NCBI GenBank assembly: GCA_025084515.1
Contig: JAJAGP010000287.1
Span: 1 to 64,000 of the forward strand
Length of the DNA stretch: 64,000 bases
Direction of reading: 5' to 3'
Source: Ancistrus triradiatus
Taxonomy: Eukaryota > Chordata > Actinopteri > Siluriformes > Loricariidae
The notes beneath the pieces are model-generated. The model was not told the origin of the DNA. It did not search any database and saw nothing but the letters and a program-made list of their open reading frames with translations. The stretch's first letter is position 1. The number at the start of each line of letters is the position of its first letter. The translations under genes were made by a program, and so were the position numbers. This document shows positions 54,071 through 64,000 of the stretch, piece by piece.

Positions 54071-54963
54071 TCTTGGTCACCTAACTTGGTCACCTGCATG
54101 ACCAGGTTAGTTTGGCAGTATGAGCCAGGAAACTCAACTGGGCATCAAAAGTTACTGAGAGGTTTCTTGCAATTCTCAGATTTTCTGATGGAGGACTTAT
54201 GCAGGAAGATCACGAGATCTTCAAACGGGCACGTGTCTCCATGAATGTAAAGCAGCTCAGTCTTGAAGTTAAAGTTTAGCTTTAAATGATGAGTTGACAT
54301 CCATGAATAAATGCCCTCCAGACAGATGGAGACCTGCGTATCTTATATCCAGGTCTAAAGGCAGTCGGATATTTCTAAGCGGTTAGCCTAACGCTAGTCT
54401 ATTGTAAGTCTGAGATTAATTTTGGATCCTTCAGCACTTCTTTGGCTTGTAGGAGCTTCATTAGCATCTGAATATAAGCGGCGAAGCTCTGTTAAAGGTC
54501 ACATTGCACCAGCTAGTTGGAAAAGCGAGGAATCGAGCCATAAATTCCAGTCAGGATTAGCCATTAGAGGCTAATGTATAGCGATTGGGTGAGGATATTC
54601 CACTTTAGATGATATCCCTGCAGCGTTACGTAAGTTTAATGTGTTCTGTTTAAAGATAGGAAGCTGTGAGCAGATAGTCTGCGATATACTGAAGGCTGTC
54701 AGGTCGGTTCGGACAGTAATGATGCGAATTTAGCGTACGGTTAGCTTCGCTCTAACAGCAGTATTGAAGGTGTCAGGTCACTGTTTTTGTGTTTATTGGT
54801 GAGACGCTGGCGAGATGGAGAATCACGGAGCGTAAATGAGAATTTGGAAACAGACAGAGGGTGTGTTTAGGGGATCGGATGGTCATGCCAGGAGGCGCAT
54901 CATGGAAAATGCTCAGCTGGTAAGTGAGCCTGACAGAGTGAATAAACATTAACACAAAGTGCC
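54071..54963. other. Largely non-repetitive DNA
   Basis: No element recognised. 'GCGGTTAGCCTAACGCTAGT' (54379-54398) and similar TTAGC words echo 51960-52345. Confidence 0.35.

Positions 54964-54996
<33 letters not shown>
54964..54996. repeat. (TG)n microsatellite
   Basis: A run of about 33 bases of TG, ending GCGCGC. Confidence 0.95.
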
Positions 54997-54999
<3 letters not shown>

Positions 55000-55127
55000 T
55001 GAGTGCGTCTCCACAGCATCGTGATTCCTTGAGGCATATTTCAGATTCAGAACGAGCATTCACTCAACACAAGAAAATCTAATATACAATTAATTCCTCA
55101 AGAACCAGTCAGTTTGTACAGAGACAA

Positions 55128-55265
55128 TGAACTAGTCTGAGGGTTTAAGGTTCTGGACTACTAATCAGATGTTTGTGGGTATAAATCCTGGCTCCGGGTT
55201 AATGTACTGCTTGTCACTCTTGACAAGGGACAAATGCAGCCTCTGCTAAACAATATAAATGTAAC
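55128..55265 (+). mobile_element. tRNA-headed SINE, strongly diverged
   Basis: 'GGGTTTAAGGTTCTGGACTA' (A-box side), 'GGGTATAAATCCTGGC' at the B-box position and 'CTCTGCTAAACAATATAAAT' as a decayed tail. Architecture as at 46300. Confidence 0.55.
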
Positions 55266-55881
55266 ACTGATTATCTGACAATTGTTTACCACTAGACATG
55301 CACCAAAATTTTGGAAAATGTCTGGCTAAAAATGAGACTTTTCACCAAAGGAGACAAAACGTTACTGCCAGCCTGGCCAGAGAGCGGAGACGACCTCAGA
55401 TAGAAAAAAAAGGCTTGAAATCACACTTGTGAAAGTATATATGGTATTTAAATAGCATCCATGCCACCAAAACTTTCCTGCCGGGATCGCACAGTGACTC
55501 TGCGGACCGGACTAAACTTCAATATGCACATTTTCATGCTATTCTGTTCAATGTTATTTATTGAAGATGAAGATGTTATTTATGAGAAGCTGATTGGGAG
55601 TCCCAAGTATTTAACTTCTGGCAGGGTTGTCACCTTGGAGGTGGTCCTGAGAGTCATTGGCCCATTCTGTCAACACATGAGTTGTGTGATCTATTTGTGA
55701 GTGGTTGCCCCATTCTGCCAACATGTGAGTCAATAGAGTCACGAGTCGAGGTGGGAAAATCAGTTAAACTGCCTAGGAAGGTGAGGAGTAAAGGAGGCCA
55801 TCTATGTCCAATTAGAATGACCATGGTTGAGCAGAGGGTTTGGTTTATGACAAATTATCAGCCACCTATAAAGCAGTCCTG
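55266..55881. other. No recognisable feature
   Basis: Frames at 55461-55700 and 55682-55960 match no protein I know. Confidence 0.4.
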
Positions 55882-55990
55882 TGATGCTACTGTTGGGCCG
55901 TTGAGGAACGTAACCCTCAATTGCTTGAACTGTAAGACTATCAGTTGTAAGTCACTCTGAATACGGATATCTGCTATATCATGTAAATAT
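55882..55990 (+). mobile_element. SINE 3' half
   Basis: 'CTACTGTTGGGCCGTTGAGG' to 'AGTTGTAAGTCACTCTGAAT' and 'CTGCTATATCATGTAAATA': body and decayed tail without the tRNA head. Confidence 0.75.
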
Positions 55991-56039
55991 GATGATTCCA
56001 GCCCAGATACGTCTTGCTGATGGTTCCAAATTTCAGGTT

Positions 56040-56215
56040 TATTCATATACAACAGATGCTGTCACAAACCAGCTGTACAAAAATTTGAATATCAAGGGAC
56101 CAAATGAGCTTAAGGAAGAAACCTTGACCGAAACGTGAAATCCGTCCTTTTCTGGGTGAGACCAGACAAGATCAAGTTCTTAAGGGTCCTTCTTTAGCTG
56201 GATATAATTCAAATG
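56040..56215 (-). repeat. Dispersed repeat fragment
   Basis: 'TTAAGGAAGAAACCTTGACC' is the inverse of the wording at 47770-47790. Boundaries uncertain. Confidence 0.4.
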
Positions 56216-56228
56216 GAGCAGTATTGTC

Positions 56229-56789
56229 TAGTGGTCGACCGATATGGGTGTTTTAATGGCCGATATTTAAATTTAATGCAGATATCACTTTTTTTTGCAA
56301 CTGATAAAACCAATAATAATAAATGACACAACCGCAGAAGTTAAATCAACATATCTAAGCTATAAATACACAGTCTCTGTTTGTATTATGTCTTTTTTAT
56401 AAATAAAAAAAATTTTATTTTTCTTAACAACAACATTTATTACCAGATAACAGCATCTTTCTTTCTGGGAAAAACATGAAAATGTGTAAATCCTTTTCTA
56501 AAAATAAACAATGTTAGCAGCATCTTTTTGTTTTTAATCCCAGTCCCAGTTAGAAGCAGCAAGTTTCCAGTTATAGCTGGAAACAAAAGTTTTCATTTTC
56601 TCAAACGGCCCCACCCTTAATGAATGTTCTCTCAGCATCCCTTTGTTTTTAGTCGCTCAGTAGTCCCAGTTGATGAGCTGCAAGTTGTAATACAGGAAGA
56701 GAAAGTTTCTCTGCATTTTCTCCACTATTTTTGAATATCGGCCTCATGAGTGCAGATATCGGACGATTATTCCAAAATCGCTATCACCA
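56229..56789. mobile_element. hAT-type short element, family I, copy 2
   Basis: 561 bp flanked by 'GTATTGTC' (56221-56228) and 'GTATTGTG' (56790-56797), a 7-of-8 target duplication. Ends 'TAGTGGTCGACCGATATGGG' and, inverted, 'TGGTGATAGCGAT'. The inner sequence is the reverse complement of 24559-25025 (for example 'GAAAGTTTCTCTGCATTTTC'). No coding capacity. Confidence 0.88.
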
Positions 56790-56797
56790 GTATTGTG

Positions 56798-57735
56798 TAG
56801 AAGTTGTTTAAAATAACAATCAGCAATGGCCTCTATAAAGACAGTCAGGTTTGTGTACAGACATTTTCAGTAACATGGACTCAATGGGAAAATTGAAACC
56901 AACACATTACCCCCATTACTTCTACCCTGATGCCATTCCTAATAACATAGTCTGTTCATAACAGGTATCATCTGCTGACAAATCCAGTTTTAACATGCTT
57001 TCAAACCACGCAGTCAGCAAGTCAGACGACACTTTATGCGCCAGATTCCTACAGGAAATAAGTTTCCGATGTAATTGTGAGTATTGCATCACCTACATAA
57101 GCACCACAAGGCAGTCAGGCTTCAATTACTTTTTGGGACAAGAACAGTTTGCTTCTAAGTGGTGAAATATTAGAAAGCATAACAATCAGTATAGTCAGAA
57201 GGCAAATCTTTTTTACCCCAGCACTATCTTCTGTTTTGGAAGCAATATCACTATCAATATCATACAAGACTACAGCAGTGTAGAGTACAGCGAAAGCTTT
57301 CCTTCACATACCCCTGCTTGTTGCAAAGTTGAGGTCAGAGGGTCAGCAATGATACAACAGCCCTGAAGCAGAGGGGTCTCGGGGATTTGCTCAAACGCAA
57401 CCTTGCAGATTTGGGATATGAGCCCTCAACCTTTAGTCAGTAGCACAGACCCGTAACCAGTGTGCAACCTGTCCAAAACTTTTAGAAAACTTACTGGATG
57501 GGTTATGAGGAGCTCTGCTGACCTGTAAAGCAAAATTTCTGTTTATAATCCCATAGTAAAAAATCTGTGGTTTAATGAGCTACTTGGAATTTATTAGGCT
57601 GTAAAAATTTAGGGGTGTGTTCACTTTAACATCCTCAGAGGTGGGTCGAGTAGTCAAAAAGTGAACTCCAGTAAAAGTACTGTTACTTTAAAATACTAAT
57701 TACTCAGGTAGAAGTAAAATTAGAAATTTAAAACA
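56798..57735. other. No recognisable feature
   Basis: Nothing recognised. Confidence 0.4.
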
Positions 57736-58445
57736 CAGTGGTTCCTCGGTTCTTCTCATTAAGTTGTTCCAGAAGGCTTGTGGAAAATCAAATACAGTAC
57801 TAGGCAAATTTTTCTATTAAGAAATAATGTAACTTGAATGAAACCGTTCCAGACCCCAGAAAATCCACACTCTATAAGGCATTATATGCATTAATGGAGT
57901 TGTATTGTACAGGAGCTCCCTGATTTATGATGGGGATAAGTTCAGACAAATCCATCAAAAGTGAAATCCATCATGAACTGAAGTTTAACGAGCATTTGGT
58001 AGAGTTAATGTGTAAAACACTTACATTAACCTGCAGTTGGCCCACATCATTATCACAAAGTTATATTATAATAAAGTGTTTAAAGGTCTCATGAAATTTG
58101 GTGAGTAATGGATTGAAGGTGAAAAGTAAAAGCAAAACACTTACTGTATTAATGAACTCTGGGCACTAGCATAGCTGCTAGCATAGCCAACTGCGGTCTG
58201 TGTTCTGGAGCATTCAGTTCCTGTTTTCCTTTTGGTTGGCTCTTATAAAACGAACTTATAAACTAACCAGCTTAGGACTCATGGAGACTTATTTGCACTA
58301 AGATAACAGTACTGTAGCTGTAAAAAAAAATAAAGAAAAACACCACAGAGATCTTCACTGAGGAAGGGCTCATCTTCACTTGTCAAAATACGTCGAGAAC
58401 CAAATTCGGAGTTCCGACAGGTTCGAGAACCGAGGAAACACTCTA
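57736..58445. mobile_element. Family N element, longest copy, with embedded family O piece
   Basis: Ends 'ACAGTGGTTCCTCGGTTCTT' and, inverted, 'GAGTGTTTCCTCGGTTCTCG'. The N body (57770-57890 and 58160-58440) matches 23098-23530. Between the halves, 57895-58140 is family O-like sequence starting 'GGAGTTGTATTGTACAGGAG'. The same junction occurs inverted at 50200-50270, so the composite probably spread as one element. Confidence 0.8.
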
Positions 58446-59869
58446 TTGTGCTGATATAACTGAAAGCATAGGAAGTACACTCCTGCTCCTTGAATATTTA
58501 TCCAAACCATTTTCCTAAACAAAGTCCTCCACATAATGAAGTGCATCTGCATTAAGAACATTCTTGACTCGGTATTAGGTACAGTTGGTTTAACATTTGA
58601 TATACCACTTATTCGTAATGGTTTTCAGTCACATATTTGCATCAACAAAAGACACATTCAATCTCATATGTTCTGTTCACGTAGCATCATTAATGACTAG
58701 TTAGCTCCAATAGCCCATTAGCCTTAATTAGCAATAACCATTGAAACAGCAGTGAACCAAAGACTAACCAAATCACACAGTTATTAAAGTCCTCGCTTCA
58801 GTGGAAGCTGAATTTAATGAAGCTCCCTTTCAGTGAACTAATCATAAAGCAAGTTTTCCCCCCCTATGGCCCATTTTGTTTTTGGACTCCGGCGTGCTGC
58901 GGCATCCTCAGCACAGCGTTTGCCAAATCCATATTTCTATTTTGGTCCAGACTGCTGTAATGTCAATTTTCCATTAAGGATTTATAAGACGTTATCTTAT
59001 CTGATCATGATGGGAAACGACAATTGTCTCTCAGAGAAAATCCCAAACAAGCAAGGAAACAACCTGCCAGTGTGCAATAAACTTTTCACAGAGCGCCCTG
59101 TCTGTGTGGTGCCATGTTTTTCTCTCTTTATGGGGACAAAATGTCCTCATGACGATGCATGCGTTTCCGACATCTTTGGTAGCTGGGGATATTCATGAGG
59201 ATTTCTTTTTGTTAAATGCAACGTTATCTGAAAAGCCAAAAGAGAAAACCATTTGTTTTAGGCACCGAGATGAAGTTGAGAAGATACCAAATCTTATCTG
59301 AAGTCGATGAAAATACCCCTTGAAGGTAGCATTATAAAGTATAGGTGTGTTTGTTCCTGGCTATTGCTCAGTGAATCTCAGATATTGCACTCTACAGGTT
59401 GCAATATAAATCCTGAAACCTTGAGGCAAGATTCAAAGTTGGAATGGAAAGTTTAACCAAGACAATAACGATGCGGTTGTTTTCATCTTAATCTGTAGAA
59501 CATCATGTTCAGCAAAATGTTATTAAGGACTGAATGAATGCTGCATTTCCTTAAGCACCTGAATGACATTTTATCATTTTCCAAGGTTACCAATAACCTA
59601 ATTTTTTCCAGACTCATGGTTTGGAAAATAATAAAGTAAGTATTGAGCTGCTGAACTTTTTGTATCATCCACATGAAAGCAGCCAACTGTTACATAAATA
59701 AATGATATACCAGAGTTTGTGTGTGTTAGTGTGTTAACCCATTTTTTTGTGTGATTAAAATGCTTGCTAAACATCTTCACTTATCATGGGTTGCCCAATA
59801 AAAAATGTTACACTCTTGTTTTGCATCTGGCAAATCAACAGCAGAGATTGACCCCAACTGACCAGAAGC
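58446..59869. other. Largely non-repetitive DNA
   Basis: No element recognised. 58790-59080 has low-repeat sequence with TAATCAT/TTAAT words and may be conserved. A 110-codon frame at 58866-59198 has no known relative and contains no convincing domain. Confidence 0.3.
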
Positions 59870-59998
59870 ATGTTTTGGGAATGCTGGAGGAACCTGGAGT
59901 GCTTAGAGGAAAGAGACTCAGAGAGAACATGCAAACTCCACACAGGTGAAGTCCATGATTTCTGGTGCTATGAGGAAACTAACCTGTACCACCCTAAA
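59870..59998 (-). mobile_element. Second tRNA-headed SINE family, decayed
   Basis: 'GAGAACATGCAAACTCCACA' and 'CCTGTACCACCCT' place it with 45515-45705. The B box is unreadable. Confidence 0.55.
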
Positions 59999-61032
59999 TT
60001 ATTACATTGAGAGTTTATTTGAAAGTGGCAAACACCATAGTTCATGAAATTCAAGTTCATATTTCGAATTTTGGAGATGCCGTTCGTTCAAGTAACAAAT
60101 TAGAAGATTAAAGTACCCCACATGCTGCAGTGCGAAACCGGATATCGGTGTAAAATATACATTTAGCTGTACAAACAGAATTTTGCATTAAAACAGATTG
60201 CACATTTCTAAATGATGTTATCTATGATCCACTGAGGCGTAAGAACACCACCCTGTTTCAAATCCCCAGAGCTTTGCATAAAATCTAAATCCACTTTCAG
60301 TCTGACTAAAGAGAGAATAATATCAGCTTGTTCTGGTCCTTTTGAGTGAGCAGGGACCGATTGGCACAAATGGATTTGGGGACTGTTTACCATAAGAGAC
60401 CGATTTAGCTTAGGAAATGGACCAGTTTCAGTCTGAGTCATTTTCACACTGTTATCTTTTACTTTTTCCATCTATCTCTTATCTCTCACTCTCGACTCTT
60501 TCAGCAAATACACTTCAGTTATCGGTCCTGTTTTTTTTAAGGGAGAGGACAAGTCTGGCTGGGATTCAGAAACGGTGATGTCAGTTCACAAACACACAGC
60601 TCTTTCATCCTGCATACCAACTACGACTCTTCTTCTGATCATCTCGAGAGGGAACATCGGTGGAGTGTACGAGTGTAATGTGGAGCTTTACTGTCTGTAA
60701 AGCCACCCGTGTAGAAGCCTGGGTAGCACCCTGCTAGAGCTTCCCTGGTCCACATTTAGTGCTGTTATTTTGAACTGACAGAAGTCCAGAAGTAATAACA
60801 GTTCAGTCAGGAAGCAACTGGAAGCACCATCAGCACAAGAAGTGGTCATTAGGAGCTTCACGGATGAGGTTCATAGTGTTAAAGAACACTAGGGCTGCCG
60901 ATTTGGCTCAGTAACTAAATGTAAATGTTCTGTCTAGTATACCTGTGAAATCTGAATGGATTTGATTTGTAAATATATTTTAAAAGTAGTTCAAATAAAG
61001 TGAATACAAGGCAGTGAGCAAGTTTTAAATCA
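59999..61032. other. No recognisable feature
   Basis: Nothing recognised. 60208-60471 carries an 87-codon minus frame with no known relative. Confidence 0.4.
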
Positions 61033-61040
61033 ATGTTACA

Positions 61041-61220
61041 TTTACATTATTTAGCAGACGCCCTTATCCGGAGCAACTTACAATTGGTACAATCTTACAA
61101 TCCAAGCAATTGTGGGTTAAGGGTCTTGCTCAAGGACCCAACAGTGGCAGCTTGTCAGAGGTGGGATTTGAACCTTGGACCTTCTGGTCCAGTACCTTAC
61201 CCGCTAGGCTACCACAGTCC
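61041..61220 (-). mobile_element. tRNA-derived SINE with 8-bp target duplication
   Basis: Complete minus-strand copy flanked by 'ATGTTACA' at 61033-61040 and 61221-61228. The right copy of the duplication overlaps the TA and first bases of the family N2 element, so the SINE landed exactly at that element's border, after it. Confidence 0.9.
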
Positions 61221-61224
61221 ATGT

Positions 61225-61735
61225 TACAGTGGAACCTCGAACTTATTTGGTTCCAAAAGGCCATCTGAATTCAGATTTGAAACAATTTGATGTCGGAATA
61301 AAATTTCCCCATAAGAAGTAATGCAAATAGGATTAATCCGTTCCCGACTTCCAGATGATTGTTTTTTACACCTTTATTTGTAATTAATTAATGATTAAAA
61401 GCATGACTATGGCAAAGGAATGTAATACAATAATAATAATAATCAATGAATACCTGAAATAAGTGAAAATAAAGCAAAACTTTATAGCCACCGAGACAAA
61501 AAGCAGTTCTTATCACACAGCGGCACCGAGACTGAGGGGGTGTCGCACCCGTAGCCTAATATACATAATATAATAATAAAACAATATGCTATTATATACA
61601 TAATGTGCGTATTGCACCATTAAGTGTTTTATTTATGGTGCCAAAGTCAGGGTTTTTGTTCGAAATTGTAATGAACCGTTTGAAGTCCGAATTGTTTAGT
61701 GAAGAGGCGTTCAAATTCTGAGGTTCCATCCACAA
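61225..61735. mobile_element. Inverted-repeat element, family N2, intact
   Basis: About 510 bp: 'ACAGTGGAACCTCGAACTTA' at left and 'CTGAGGTTCCATCC' at right, with inner inverted repeat wording ('AAATTTCCCCATAAG'). Contains a (TAA)n run at 61426-61441 and 'CGAGACTGAGGGGGTGTCGC'. Non-coding. Inverted sister at 21153-21785. Confidence 0.82.
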
Positions 61736-62359
61736 GAGGGCGTTATTATTATTAGTGAAATTACAAAAGCCGAGCAATTCACTTCCTCACAGAACCCATC
61801 ACGGGTTAAATGCTTGTTCGAAGTTTTGAAAGCGCTCTCCATCCACTTTCATTATCGAGAGAATATCTTTACATGGATAACTGTGTGTGACATTTTTATT
61901 AAAACGTCTTACGTATGGTACAACATTTGACCTCCTTTTAAACATTGATCCTCCATTTAAAATGAAGCAGGCACTAAAGTCACTCTAAAACCTTAGTGGC
62001 TTTTATTGACTGCTTGACTTTAAAGAGAGTCCATCCAATAAAGTCATACCATAGTTACCGTAAGTAGTTTTTATAAAAATGTCACGTGTGGTTTCCATTG
62101 CAAGGGCTCCAGTGATGAAAGTAATCTTTGTCATACAGCTCTTTTCAAATGCCTTGGGCTCAGGACCCATTTTATGCTCCTGGTTTTTACATTTTTACAG
62201 TCCGAGTCGTTAAATAATAAGAGTCCTTGAAGTGTTTGTACGTGATTACACAGTCATTGCCTGTACAGACTGCAGATGATGCAACATTCATATCCTGCTT
62301 TCTACATTAGAATGTACATTCTTCTCATGGAATGAGACAATTTGTTTTGTTTTGACAGC
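61736..62359. other. No recognisable feature
   Basis: Nothing recognised. Confidence 0.45.
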
Positions 62360-62745
62360 CCAAAAGCACACCCTTCCTGAACTCTGGAGCAGTAGAAAAA
62401 TTATTTGGAGACTGACTGACCAACTGCACGTGCCTACTGTAAAGTTTGGTGGAGAAGGAATAACAGAAAGGAGCTTTAGTTACTGATTTGTGCTGCATCA
62501 CAAAGGGAAATCAAAATGCTAGAGCATACTGCAACATTCTAGAGAACTGGACCTCGGTGAAGCTCTAGTGACTGAACAAATGCAAATCCCTGTAGTCTTA
62601 GTCCAAATCACATGCAAAGCCTTCAAAAACAGTGGAGACTCCTACAGCAGCAACGGATTGCCAACTTTATATTAATGCAGCCCGTGGCTTTGATGTTCAG
62701 AGTGAAAGCTAATGATGGAATGATTTATTCACATGGGGAAAAAAT
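62360..62745 (+). pseudogene. Tc1-like transposase relic, family M
   Basis: Degenerate but ordered landmarks of this family: 'AACTCTGGAGCAGTAGAAAA' (before the first aspartate), 'GTAAAGTTTGGTGGAGAAGG' (the 'V-K-F-G-G-G' block), then, after deletions, 'AAATCCCTGTAGTCTTAGTC' and 'CAACTTTATATTAATGCAGC', which mark the C-terminus and stop. No open frame survives. Confidence 0.65.
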
Positions 62746-63180
62746 GAAATCAAATGTGAAAGGTAATAAGCCTAGAAACAGCATGTACAGTCCCTGAAAA
62801 AACCTGCAGCCTGTTAAAAATGTCTTCTGAGACAAAGAGAGAGAGAGAGAGAGATGTATTGACACCATCATTCTTTCAGCAGACCATATAACCCTCTCCT
62901 CCACAGCTGCACTCTGTCTCTATGCTTTATTTTATCAGACGCAACCTATGCTTCTCTTCCCTGCCTTTAACTTTGTTATTCTTACATTTAAGCCTTGTTG
63001 CAAACATGGGCAATAAATATGCAATGATCTACATTTTACTCTCTCAGCACTGTTTAGATAAAATTGTAATGTGGCAGTCATACCAATAAAGCATTACACA
63101 TGAAAATGAGACAAAATTCAAAAGGTGCATGAGGTAGAATAAAGGTTAAACAAAAATAAAAGTTTCTATATAAATAAGGA
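62746..63180. other. Unassigned, with a (GA)n run
   Basis: (GA)n at 62837-62855. Otherwise AT-rich DNA without recognisable features. Confidence 0.5.
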
Positions 63181-63880
63181 ATGCAACATGGTGAAACGAG
63201 GCAAACATAGCTTCCTGGAACATATGAAAATTAATTACATATCAAATGTAGAGTATAGCTACTATGCAGAAGTTCTAAAACAATATGGTTTTAATGGATT
63301 TTTTGAAAATTTCTGACATTAATGGAACATATGGAAATGTGGATTTAAAAACCAGGAATATAGGAAAACACAGATTCCATGGGTTTCCTTAAACACAAGG
63401 TTTGTTTGCGTTTTATGGAGTTATTTTTAGTTTGTGTAATTATATTAGTTAGAATTAGGGTTTTTAATGTTCTGAAATAAATGATTTTTGTGGATTTTCC
63501 GGAACTTTTTTAGTCCTGAAATATGCACTTTTCTTCAATAGAAATATACAAAAAACCTGCAACTTTATGGGTTTTCTTGCGTACATGGATTCTTTTTATT
63601 TTCTAAACTCATGGAAATTATAAATTAATATTTTGTTCTTGGTGCTGTTTTAGGACAAGGTTTTTAAAATGAAAATGTTCTGTTATATATCTATAATACG
63701 GATTTTTAAGTTTATGATTCTGTAAAAGATTTTTTAATTATTTGAAGGTTACAAATGCATTTTTCTGAAATATAATTACACAAATGATCTGTAATAGAGG
63801 TTTTTTTTAGATTACAGGGTTTTTATACATACATACGGATTTTAAATCTGGTTCCCTGGAGACTAAGTTCATTAGGTTTT
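63181..63880. repeat. AT-rich degenerate word tract
   Basis: 'GGATTTTT', 'GGGTTTTC', 'AGGTTTTTT', 'TTCTGAAAT' and 'ATGGATTC' recur every 30-45 bases with heavy drift (for example 63455-63500, 63660-63760, 63800-63840). No coding frame. A low-confidence third example of the word-array style. Confidence 0.45.
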
Positions 63881-64000
63881 TCTTTTTTTGGGGGGGAAAA
63901 CCCCAAGAAAGTTGATTCCCAAACAACCAAGCATTCCTTAGTTGCGCCACTTGGACACCTCCTATGTTCGGGAGTTAAGATTTTTAAATGTATATTCTGG

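Noticed and set aside
54773..55063. 96-codon minus frame over the TG run
   Set aside because: The frame depends on a Thr-His run encoded by the microsatellite and has no other support.
58866..59198. 110-codon frame as a host protein
   Set aside because: No homology recognised and no domain. The DNA looks more like non-coding unique sequence.

Overview
The window looks like intergenic or intronic DNA from a teleost fish. It is AT-rich, has no operon-like gene packing, and is filled with eroded transposons: many Tc1-like families, a tRNA-headed SINE whose tail ends in a variant of 'GGATAAGGGCGTCTGCTAAATG', L2-, RTE-, I- and Penelope-like retroelement remnants, and hAT-type and other short inverted-repeat elements. 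The SINE and the Tc1 mix suggest an ostariophysan (catfish or characin type), but that is an inference. I could support no host protein-coding exon, rRNA or functional tRNA gene. All recognisable coding sequence is transposase, reverse transcriptase or endonuclease, and every such frame is truncated, frameshifted or stopped.

Layout. 1-9.8 kb: a chimera of two Tc1 families, small Tc1 relics, a SINE, a family-C Tc1 and an L2-like LINE 3' end. 10.9-19.5 kb: a very long degenerate minisatellite-like tract, repeatedly interrupted by insertions. Its second half occurs in opposite orientations either side of a ~1 kb centre, a fold-back layout. 21-30 kb: several inverted-repeat elements, a near full-length family-A Tc1, and a Tc1 split by a Penelope-like fragment with a 12-bp target duplication. 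31-42 kb: two hAT copies, one carrying a nested element that itself carries a SINE; a fold-back Tc1; further Tc1 relics. 42-54 kb: a deleted family-A Tc1, a polypyrimidine tract, a family-C Tc1, a second degenerate word array and an RTE-like LINE end. 54-64 kb: SINEs, a second hAT-type short element, 'ACAGTGG..CCTCG' elements and a diverged Tc1 relic.

There is no gene pathway here. The interpretable biology is transposon stratigraphy: the window holds filled and empty sites, target duplications and multi-level nesting, so relative insertion order can be read directly. The two most unusual structures are the inverted degenerate array around 15.0-19.5 kb and a fold-back Tc1 derivative whose rearrangement is shared by two distant copies, so it probably moved as a unit. 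Family letters (A to S) are my own labels. Assignments rest on motifs I recognise by eye, not on a database search.
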